A stretch of DNA of 5,597 nucleotides, from positions 1 to 5,597 of the forward strand of contig JAHZBS010000136.1 in assembly GCA_019423265.1 (NCBI GenBank). The letters run 5' to 3'. Made by a program: the position numbers and the translations under genes. Positions within the stretch are counted from its first letter, which is position 1; each line of letters begins with the position of its first letter. Positions 1 through 5,547 of the stretch are shown piece after piece. Under the pieces are notes generated by a model. It saw only the letters and a list, made by a program, of their open reading frames with translations. It was not told the origin of the DNA and ran no database searches. The stretch is from Clostridiales bacterium (lineage in GTDB: Bacteria > Bacillota_A > Clostridia > Lachnospirales > Bianqueaceae).

Positions 1-1925
1 CGCTCTCGGAACAGATCCTGTACCATGGAGGAACGCTGCGAAAGAGAGGGCGGGTCGATCACCAAGACGCCTTCCTCGACCAGGATCCCATCGAGAGAGC
101 GCGGGGGATCACAGTTTTTTCCGATCAGGCAATGTTCTCCTACGAGGGCCAGCAGTTCACGTTGGTTGATACGCCTGGACATGTGGATTTTTCATCGGAG
201 ATGGAGCGTGCGGCGCGGATTTTGGACTATGGGATTTTGCTCGTCAGCGCAGTCGAGGGCGTACAGGGGCATACGGAAACCATTTGGCGTCTGTTACAGC
301 GGTTGCGCGTTCCCGTATTGATTTTTATCAATAAGACGGACCGGGTGGGGGCGGATGTGGGCAAGGTTTTGCAGGATCTCAGGAGGAACCTATCAGAAGC
401 CGTGTGGGACATTACGGAGAATCGGCTTCTAGCAGGCTTTACCGATGCTCTGGCGCAGGAGCTGGCCGATTCTGACGATGCACTGATGGAGCGGTATGTG
501 GAACAGGGCTATGACCCGCGGCAGGAAGCGCGGTGGATGGAGGACCTGGGCGACTTAGTGCGCCGGCGAAAAGTCTTTCCCGCTTTTAGCGGCGCGGCGC
601 TGGCAGACCAGGGGATCAGGGAATTCCTCCATGTCTTCTGCCGAATCACGGCGCAGGAAGAGCCTTGCCTTGCGGAACAGCCCTTTTCGGGGATCGTCTA
701 CAAAATTCGGCGGGACCGCCAAGGAAAGAGGTTAGCCTTTATCAAAATTAAAGAGGGATCCCTTAGACCCCGGGATGAGGTCGCGGTGTCAGAGCAGGCC
801 GGCGAATTTCATTTTGCCAAGGTGCAGGAGCTTTGGATGAATAATAGCAACCGGTACGAATCAGTCTCCATTGTACACGCCGGCGATGTGTGTGCGGTGA
901 CGGGACTGGAGGGAGTCCGCCCTGGCGATGGAATAGGCTCGGAATGCTATCACACAGAGTATGAGACGCGCCCCCTTTTGTCGGCCAGGGTTCTGTATGA
1001 TGCCGCTATACCTCATCGCCGCGTGCTGGAATGCCTTCAAATTCTGGAGGAAGAGGACCCTCTTCTGTCGGTGCGGTGGGAGGAGGCGCTCTCTCAGATG
1101 CAGGTGCGCGTCATGGGCGTCATACAGTTGGATGTATTGCGGCAGGTGCTGTCCAATCGGTTTGGGCTGGCGGTGGATTTTGGGGACTGTGAGGTTCTCT
1201 ACATGGAGACCGTGGCGGAGCCGGTGATGGGCTACGGGCATTTTGAGCCGCTTCGACACTATGCGGAAGTCCATGTTGCCATATCGCCGGCGCCGCGGGG
1301 CAGCGGCATTCAGTTTGTAAGCCGCTGTTCTGTGGATGTGTTGGAGAGCCAGTACCAAAATCTGGTCCGAACCCATGTGCTGGAGAAGGAGCACAGGGGC
1401 GTGCTGTTGGGGGCCCCTCTTACGGACGTAGAGATTGCACTTGTCACAGGGAGGGCCCATGAAAAGCACACAGAGGGCGGAGATTTCCGCGAGGCCACCT
1501 ACCGGGCTATACGGCAAGGCTTAGAGAAGGCGAAGAACCAGATTTTGGAGCCCTATTATCAATTCACTTTGGAGGCGGAAGCTTCCATGACGGGCCGGAT
1601 TCTCTCGGATCTGCAAAGAATGGCGGTTCTCAGCGATGCACCGCAGGTTCTACAGGATCGTGTCCTGATCACGGGGAGGGGACCGGCTCGGGAACTGATG
1701 CGGTATCCGCAGATCTTTGAATCGCAGACAAAGGGAAAAGGGCGCTTATGGCTTACGCCTGCCGGATATGAGCCTTGCCATAATCCGGATGAAGTCGTGG
1801 CAAGAGTGGGGTACGACAGAACGAGAGACCGCGACAACACGTCGGATTCCGTCTTCTGCGCCAAGGGCGCCGGATTCTCTGTCAAATGGGATGAAGCAGA
1901 GAAATATATGCATTGCAAATTGTAA
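1..1925 (+). CDS. TetM/TetO/TetW-family ribosomal-protection-like GTPase, 5' partial
   Basis: This is an EF-G-like translational GTPase, expected to bind the ribosomal A site in the cytoplasm and hydrolyse GTP. The reading frame is open from position 3 and ends at TAA 1923-1925, giving 640 visible codons. An ATG at 132 is not the true start, because family sequence continues upstream of it (LSEQILYHGG, and switch I RARGIT at 96-113). Roughly 20-25 residues, including the P-loop, lie before the window. G3 is DTPGH (168-182), G4 is NKTD (330-341) and the G5-like SGAA is near 589-600. Domain II (EQPFSGIVYKI), domain III and domain IV follow. The domain IV loop (1458-1490) reads HEKHTEGGDFR. A tail from about 1836 (SVFCAKGAGF, then WDEAEKYMH) goes beyond classical Tet(M) and is typical of the chromosomal clostridial branch as I recall it. 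The family is clear. Tetracycline resistance is doubtful, and a housekeeping or other antibiotic-protection role is equally possible. Confidence 0.9.
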   Translation, partial: LSEQILYHGGTLRKRGRVDHQDAFLDQDPIERARGITVFSDQAMFSYEGQQFTLVDTPGHVDFSSEMERAARILDYGILLVSAVEGVQGHTETIWRLLQRLRVPVLIFINKTDRVGADVGKVLQDLRRNLSEAVWDITENRLLAGFTDALAQELADSDDALMERYVEQGYDPRQEARWMEDLGDLVRRRKVFPAFSGAALADQGIREFLHVFCRITAQEEPCLAEQPFSGIVYKIRRDRQGKRLAFIKIKEGSLRPRDEVAVSEQAGEFHFAKVQELWMNNSNRYESVSIVHAGDVCAVTGLEGVRPGDGIGSECYHTEYETRPLLSARVLYDAAIPHRRVLECLQILEEEDPLLSVRWEEALSQMQVRVMGVIQLDVLRQVLSNRFGLAVDFGDCEVLYMETVAEPVMGYGHFEPLRHYAEVHVAISPAPRGSGIQFVSRCSVDVLESQYQNLVRTHVLEKEHRGVLLGAPLTDVEIALVTGRAHEKHTEGGDFREATYRAIRQGLEKAKNQILEPYYQFTLEAEASMTGRILSDLQRMAVLSDAPQVLQDRVLITGRGPARELMRYPQIFESQTKGKGRLWLTPAGYEPCHNPDEVVARVGYDRTRDRDNTSDSVFCAKGAGFSVKWDEAEKYMHCKL

Positions 1926-1927
1926 AT

Positions 1928-1934
1928 GAGGTGA
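1928..1934 (+). promoter_or_regulatory. Ribosome binding site for the decarboxylase gene
   Basis: GAGGTGA matches the 3' side of the Shine-Dalgarno consensus AAGGAGGTGA and sits 7 nt before ATG 1942. A second purine run, AAGGAG at 1934-1939, is only 2 nt from the ATG and so is less likely to be the one used. No promoter is visible in the 16-bp gap, which fits read-through from the GTPase gene. Confidence 0.6.
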
Positions 1935-1941
1935 AGGAGAC

Positions 1942-3114
1942 ATGGTAAACAATAGTACAATCGCAGGCTGTCTCGGGAAGGTGAAGCCGCCTTTTTACCT
2001 ATATGACGGCGATAGGATCGCGGAGAAGATCGCCAGGGTTCAGAAGGCGTTTCCGAAATTTTCCCTTTTATATTCGGTAAAAGCGAATCCTTATGATAAG
2101 ATCTTGAATATAATGAGAGAAGCGGGCGTTGGGATCGATGCCGCCTCAGGAAACGAAGTGCTGTTATCAAAAGGATTGGGCTTTCAGAGTGAAGATATCT
2201 ACTATTCATCTCCGGGAAAGACAAAACAAGAGATTCTGTCAGCCATGGAGGCGGGAACTCTGATTGCCGATTCCATCCACGAACTGGATATGCTCAACGC
2301 CGCAGCCGAAGAACAACACAGGGTGTTGTCCGTGGGAGTGCGTCTGAATCTGCCCAATCCCCACATTTTAAAGAGTAAAAAAGAGATTATGGGCGGGCAT
2401 GCCAGCAAGTTTGGCATAGATCCCCATACCTACGAGACAAATAGAGAGCGCTTTCGCGGGTATACACATCTGCGGATTCAAGGGATCCACGTGTATTTTG
2501 GCAGTCAGATACTGGATGAGGAGATCCTATACAATAATTTCAACACCATTGCCACGTGCGCGCTGGAGGTGGCGGAGGATCTGCCGCTGACCTTTGTCAA
2601 TTTTGGCGGAGGATTTGGAATCCCTTACACAGAGGAAGAAAAAGATTTGGACCTGGAGAGCGTGGCGGAGCGGATTCAGTCCTCACCGGCCGTCCAAGAA
2701 TTGCAGTCGCGCGGGGTGCGGTGCAATTTGGAACTGGGGCGGTATTTGGTCGGGGATGGCGGCTTATTTGTCGCGGAGGTTGTGGATAAAAAGGAATCCT
2801 TCGGTGAGACCTACGTCATTCTCAACGCGGGCATGAATTCCTTTTTCCGCCCCATGTTTACCCACGACTATCACGCTATCCGGCAGATGACGGTGCGGAG
2901 CGAGGTGGAGCAGGTTACGGTGGTCGGCAATCTATGTACCCCCATCGATGAATATTACAAGGAAATCACCTTGTCGGCTGTGGAAATCGGGGATATCGTA
3001 GCCTTTGAGAATGCAGGCGCCTATGGATATTCCATGAGCCTCCTGGATTTTATTTCCCACCACAGGCCAAGTCAAATTATGGTAGTAGGAGGAGAGCAAA
3101 TTGAACTCGATTGA
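1942..3114 (+). CDS. Fold-type III PLP-dependent decarboxylase, BtrK-like
   Basis: This 390-residue enzyme of the ornithine/DAP/arginine decarboxylase superfamily (alanine-racemase-like barrel plus C-terminal beta domain) is expected to be a cytoplasmic dimer removing the alpha-carboxylate of an amino acid or derivative. Visible motifs: YSVKANP with the PLP lysine K47; GIHVYFGSQ with H183, where LysA has HCHIGSQ; the phosphate-binding glycine loop FGGGFG (221-226); ELGRYL (264-269) in place of LysA's EPGR; LCTPID with the likely catalytic Cys332, where LysA has CESGD; and GAYG with Y361, which should contact PLP. The start PPFYLYDGD, the CTPxD motif and the GAYG...FISHH ending resemble BtrK, which decarboxylates glutamyl-carrier protein in butirosin synthesis, and exosortase-associated decarboxylases. 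The substrate cannot be read from sequence. Diaminopimelate decarboxylase is the main alternative but is less likely. The gene overlaps the next one by 14 bp. Confidence 0.88.
   Translation: MVNNSTIAGCLGKVKPPFYLYDGDRIAEKIARVQKAFPKFSLLYSVKANPYDKILNIMREAGVGIDAASGNEVLLSKGLGFQSEDIYYSSPGKTKQEILSAMEAGTLIADSIHELDMLNAAAEEQHRVLSVGVRLNLPNPHILKSKKEIMGGHASKFGIDPHTYETNRERFRGYTHLRIQGIHVYFGSQILDEEILYNNFNTIATCALEVAEDLPLTFVNFGGGFGIPYTEEEKDLDLESVAERIQSSPAVQELQSRGVRCNLELGRYLVGDGGLFVAEVVDKKESFGETYVILNAGMNSFFRPMFTHDYHAIRQMTVRSEVEQVTVVGNLCTPIDEYYKEITLSAVEIGDIVAFENAGAYGYSMSLLDFISHHRPSQIMVVGGEQIELD
3087..3092 (+). promoter_or_regulatory. Ribosome binding site selecting TTG start 3101
   Basis: A perfect AGGAGG lies 8 nt before TTG 3101, inside the last codons of the decarboxylase gene. 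This decides the start of the downstream gene: there is no in-frame ATG nearby, and the next candidate, GTG 3131, has no comparable site. The arrangement suggests translational coupling. Confidence 0.8.
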
Positions 3115-3898
3115 TGTCATTCAGGAGCGAGTGTTAGAAGCCTCACAGCCGCAGCAGCGGATTGTGCGGGGGCTGTGGTGTACGGATTGTTTTTATAATC
3201 CCGATCACAATGGGCGCATCTTTGACTATAAATTCATTGTGACGCAGACCGTAGGGCAGGGCTGTGCCTACAGTATGCAATACGAGTACGCCCGGGATGA
3301 GTTGATTCAGTTTGTGGGAAAGGACTGCCTGGAACAGGAGGTCCCCGACGTAGCGCTGCGGGTGTCCATGTTGGATTCCCTGTATGGATATTTCTTTCCG
3401 GTGACCAATCAGACGGTGGAGAGAGCGGTAGGGCCTTCCTATGAAAAGCTGAGCTGGCGGACTAGCCTGATTCTCCGGGAAGCGGTACGGCTGCTGGGAT
3501 GTCTTAAAAATAAGCGCATCGTCAATGTGGGCGTGGTGGGCGATATAGTAAAATCCTTCCATGACCAGAAGAGCGACATTGTTGGCACCGACTATGACGA
3601 AATCATCGTGGGTACCAAGATGTTTGACGATGTGGAGATCTACCATGGGGAGCGGACGCTGGCACTTTTGGAGGATGCGGATCTGGCCATTGTGACAGGT
3701 ATGACCATTACGACTCAGACCATCGATTCGATCCTGGAGGTTTGCCGCACGCATAACACAAAGGTGATCGTGTTTGCGGAGACAGGGGCCAATTTAGGGA
3801 GCTACTATTTGCAGGAGGGCGCGGATGTATTCCTTGGGGAGACGTATCCCTTTTACATCTTTAACGGTCAAAGCGAAATCCTAGTCGGTCGGAGATAG
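3101..3898 (+). CDS. DUF4213/DUF364-like protein (putative heavy-metal chelation family)
   Basis: This 265-residue soluble protein has no signal peptide or membrane segment. The N-terminal half (about 10-100; RIVRGLWCTDCFYN, then GKDCLEQEV, then SMLDSLYGYFFP) looks like the enolase-N-like DUF4213 domain. The C-terminal half (about 120-265) looks like the Rossmann-like DUF364 domain: KRIVNVGVVGDIV (138-150), LLEDADLAIVTGMTI (189-203), a helix, then KVIVFAETGANLG (221-233) and GADVFLGETYPF (240-251). A crystallised family member from Desulfitobacterium led to the suggestion of metal binding, but no reaction is established for the family to my knowledge. Six cysteines are present (27, 30, 55, 76, 134, 215), including a CxxC at 27-30. 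The gene starts at TTG with a strong AGGAGG and overlaps the decarboxylase gene by 14 bp, so the two products are probably made together. The family call comes from fold pattern and motifs recalled by eye; the biochemical role is unknown. Confidence 0.72.
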   Translation: MNSIDVIQERVLEASQPQQRIVRGLWCTDCFYNPDHNGRIFDYKFIVTQTVGQGCAYSMQYEYARDELIQFVGKDCLEQEVPDVALRVSMLDSLYGYFFPVTNQTVERAVGPSYEKLSWRTSLILREAVRLLGCLKNKRIVNVGVVGDIVKSFHDQKSDIVGTDYDEIIVGTKMFDDVEIYHGERTLALLEDADLAIVTGMTITTQTIDSILEVCRTHNTKVIVFAETGANLGSYYLQEGADVFLGETYPFYIFNGQSEILVGRR

Positions 3899-3924
3899 CA
3901 CTAGGGCTTCTTTATCTTACAATT

Positions 3925-3949
3925 TTCTTATGATGTAAAATGATAAGAA
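3925..3949 (+). repeat. Inverted repeat 1 (7-bp perfect arms)
   Basis: TTCTTAT (3925-3931) and ATAAGAA (3943-3949) are perfect inverted copies around an 11-nt centre. The centre allows two more pairs after a G-G mismatch. The stem is A/T-rich and has no U-tract directly after it, so a classical intrinsic terminator is unlikely. It could be a regulator-binding site or an mRNA 3'-end stabiliser for the preceding operon. Confidence 0.5.
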
Positions 3950-3950
3950 T

Positions 3951-3975
3951 TCGAAATGATCCTGTAACATTTCGA
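3951..3975 (+). repeat. Inverted repeat 2 (8-bp perfect arms)
   Basis: TCGAAATG (3951-3958) and CATTTCGA (3968-3975) are perfect inverted copies separated by 9 nt. It starts one base after the preceding inverted repeat ends, so the two form a tandem pair with the same 25-bp length. It lies 52 bp upstream of the -35 box at 4028. It may be an operator, or a stem-loop at the end of the upstream transcript. Confidence 0.55.
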
Positions 3976-3991
3976 TATTATAATAAAGCCA

Positions 3992-4017
3992 GGTTGGCCA
4001 AACCATAGAACTTTTTT
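3992..4017 (+). other. Short palindrome followed by a T-run; weak terminator or operator
   Basis: GGTTGGCCAAACC (3992-4004) contains the perfect 8-bp palindrome TTGGCCAA. Six Ts follow at 4012-4017. As RNA it gives only a 4-bp stem (GGTT with AACC) and the Ts begin 7 nt later, so it is a poor intrinsic terminator. It sits just upstream of the -35 box, where an operator could also lie. Confidence 0.25.
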
Positions 4018-4027
4018 ATCCGCCCGG

Positions 4028-4056
4028 TTGAAACTTAGGACAAGTTGTGTTACAAT
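4028..4056 (+). promoter_or_regulatory. SigA-type promoter for the HlyD-like gene
   Basis: The -35 box TTGAAA (4028-4033) and the -10 box TACAAT (4051-4056) are separated by exactly 17 nt, and the -10 carries the extended TGn element (4048-4050). Transcription should begin near 4063. The promoter starts a new transcription unit independent of the upstream genes. It also rules against translation from the in-frame TTG at 4045, which would lie upstream of the transcript start. Confidence 0.75.
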
Positions 4057-4071
4057 ACAAGCATTGATTCA

Positions 4072-4079
4072 GGGAAGGA
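4072..4079 (+). promoter_or_regulatory. Ribosome binding site selecting TTG start 4090
   Basis: GGGAAGGA lies 10 nt before TTG 4090. An ATG at 4086 is in another frame and reaches a stop after three codons (ATG TTT GTC TAA), so it is not the start. The in-frame TTG at 4045 has only a weak AGG upstream and lies inside the promoter. Confidence 0.6.
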
Positions 4080-4089
4080 TGATCAATGT

Positions 4090-5499
4090 TTGTCTAATGA
4101 AAAGGGAACACCGCGAAAAAAACACCGGCGCATTCGGCTGACGACAGTCGTTGCCGTATTTATTTTTATCTATATTGCAGCACAGTTTATTCTCTTTCTC
4201 AAAAATGAGAAGTTTAGCTACGTAGTTGCCAAGAATGGGGAGATTGAGCAGAGCTTTTCCCTGGACGGCGTAATCACGCGGGAGGAGCAGCTGTTCCGCG
4301 CGGGGACGGATGGAGTGGTAGAATACTATTATCCAGGGCGGCAGACTCTGCCCAAGTCCACTCTGGTGTGCTCCATTCTAGATGATTACTATGGCGATCT
4401 GCTGAACGAAAAGCTCGAGGACATCTACCGGGAGATGGATGGCATCAAGGGCAGCGAGGAATACTTGGACGAGTTCAAGCAGGCGGATCTGGATATCGCG
4501 TCAACAGTGGCGCAGTATCTGCGTGAAAAGGACGACCGCAATTTTTCTCAGGTGTACGATGTGAAAGAATCGCTGGAGACCGCCGTCGCAAGGCGCAAGG
4601 ATCTCTATGCTTTGTTGCAAAATAAGCGGATCAACGCGCTGCAGCGGGAGCAGGGGGTCATACAAACGCAGCAGGCGGAGAGCAAGAGCTCCCTGTATCT
4701 CAGCGAAGCTGGAATTATCGAGTATTCCTATGACGGCTTTGAGGGATGGACGCCGGAGCAGATTGAGTCAGATTTTGTAAAAACCTATGACGGCAAATAC
4801 ACGTATCTGAACATCAACCTTCAAAAGGTGGAGCAGGATGCGCCGCTGTACCGGTTGGTTTCATCCCAAGATTGGTACATTACGGCCTTTGTGCCTGCGG
4901 AGGAAGCCGCGTATTTTTCGGAGAAAAAGAGCGCTGTGTTCTATTTAAATGGTGAGGATCGGCTGCGAGGCAGCATTGTTGCGCTGGAACAGTATGATGC
5001 GGATCAGTACAAGCTGACGCTGAAGATGAGCTCCCGCGTACAGGACTATCTCACCGACCGGATCGTCTCCCTGAAATTTGTGGTGGACGATTATAAGGGG
5101 ATTAAGATCCCGGATGCCTGTGTTGTGACGGAGACCTTCTGTGTGCTTCCCCAGTCCTATCTTTTTACAAGCGGAACGGAGACGGGAGTTTTAAAACAGC
5201 AGGGGGAAGGGGATCCGGTCTTTGTGCCTGTGACGGTATCATGGAGAGATTCGGAAGCGCAAACCTGCTATGTGCAGCTTCCAGAGAGCCTCCATTCCGG
5301 CGATGTGCTGCGGATGGAGGGATCGCAGGAGACCACGACCATATCGAATTTTGTGGATGTGGAGGGCGTCTATGTTATCAACGGGGGATACGAGTCGTTC
5401 CAGAGGATCACTCGGCTGTATCAGTCCAGTGGGTACTCGATTATCGAGGGGGTCGATCTCTACGACCGCATCCTGATACCGAGCAAGAGTGCAGAGTAA
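4090..5499 (+). CDS. HlyD/RND-adaptor-like membrane-anchored protein
   Basis: This is a 469-residue protein counted from TTG 4090; an in-frame upstream TTG at 4045 would add 15 residues. A short basic cytoplasmic tail (PRKKHRRIR) precedes one transmembrane helix (about 17-37, TVVAVFIFIYIAAQFILFL), so the bulk is outside the cell. Next comes a barrel-sandwich/lipoyl-like segment (about 42-100, with GVITREEQLF and the turn DGVVEYYYPG). A charged helical region, possibly a hairpin, follows (about 100-200), then the returning half of the sandwich (SEAGIIEYSYDGFEGW) and a beta-barrel (about 250-345, WYITAFVPAEEA to YKGIKIPDACVV). The C-terminal domain contains GVYVINGG and ends near LYDRILIP. This order matches the HlyD-like adaptors widespread in Clostridia, which in several genomes sit near cell-division genes such as sepF. 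No ABC or RND partner is visible here. An export adaptor or an envelope structural role are both open. It is transcribed from its own promoter. Confidence 0.85.
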   Translation: MSNEKGTPRKKHRRIRLTTVVAVFIFIYIAAQFILFLKNEKFSYVVAKNGEIEQSFSLDGVITREEQLFRAGTDGVVEYYYPGRQTLPKSTLVCSILDDYYGDLLNEKLEDIYREMDGIKGSEEYLDEFKQADLDIASTVAQYLREKDDRNFSQVYDVKESLETAVARRKDLYALLQNKRINALQREQGVIQTQQAESKSSLYLSEAGIIEYSYDGFEGWTPEQIESDFVKTYDGKYTYLNINLQKVEQDAPLYRLVSSQDWYITAFVPAEEAAYFSEKKSAVFYLNGEDRLRGSIVALEQYDADQYKLTLKMSSRVQDYLTDRIVSLKFVVDDYKGIKIPDACVVTETFCVLPQSYLFTSGTETGVLKQQGEGDPVFVPVTVSWRDSEAQTCYVQLPESLHSGDVLRMEGSQETTTISNFVDVEGVYVINGGYESFQRITRLYQSSGYSIIEGVDLYDRILIPSKSAE

Positions 5500-5514
5500 T
5501 CGAGATTTATTTGC

Positions 5515-5529
5515 GGCGGATAAACCGCT
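5515..5529 (+). other. Small hairpin before the last gene
   Basis: GCGG (5516-5519) and CCGC (5525-5528) can pair around ATAAA, with a G-T wobble outside. It lies between the stop codon of the HlyD-like gene and the next ribosome binding site. It is short, has no T-run, and may be chance. Confidence 0.2.
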
Positions 5530-5533
5530 CTGG

Positions 5534-5539
5534 AGGAGG
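5534..5539 (+). promoter_or_regulatory. Ribosome binding site for the 3' partial gene
   Basis: AGGAGG lies 8 nt before ATG 5548, within the longer purine run GGAGGAGGAGAA. This strong site is the main support for the truncated gene that follows. Confidence 0.75.
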
Positions 5540-5547
5540 AGAATACA

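Noticed and set aside
25..321. A 98-codon + strand frame beginning with ATG at 25
   Set aside because: The other frame over the same bases encodes switch I, DTPGH and the rest of the GTPase domain. This one is Arg/Ser-rich and without motifs.
861..1517. A 218-codon open frame on the - strand
   Set aside because: It lies wholly inside the GTPase gene, whose frame carries clear family motifs. The antisense product is rich in His, Arg, Leu and Pro with no recognisable domain, as expected of a mirror frame.
132..1925. Reading the GTPase as a complete gene starting at ATG 132
   Set aside because: The frame is open upstream to position 3 and encodes family-conserved residues, including RARGIT. 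Starting at 132 would remove switch I and the P-loop.
1..1925. Naming the first gene as a tet(M)-type tetracycline resistance gene
   Set aside because: The domain IV tip and the C-terminus differ from Tet(M), and the P-loop is outside the window. Family membership alone does not show resistance.
1559..2224. A 221-codon open frame on the - strand spanning the junction of the first two genes
   Set aside because: It overlaps conserved coding sequence of both sense genes, its product is Ser/Arg/Leu-rich with no motif, and no convincing ribosome binding site was seen.
1942..3114. Naming the decarboxylase lysA
   Set aside because: The CTPID, ELGR and HVYFGSQ motifs differ from LysA and fit the BtrK/exosortase-associated branch better.
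3143..3754. A 203-codon open frame on the - strand
   Set aside because: It is a mirror of the DUF364-like gene. The product shows no family features.
3899..4089. A riboswitch, T-box or small RNA in the intergenic region
   Set aside because: The promoter at 4028-4056 leaves only about 27 nt of leader before TTG 4090, too short for a riboswitch. The inverted repeats upstream of it do not resemble a known RNA family.
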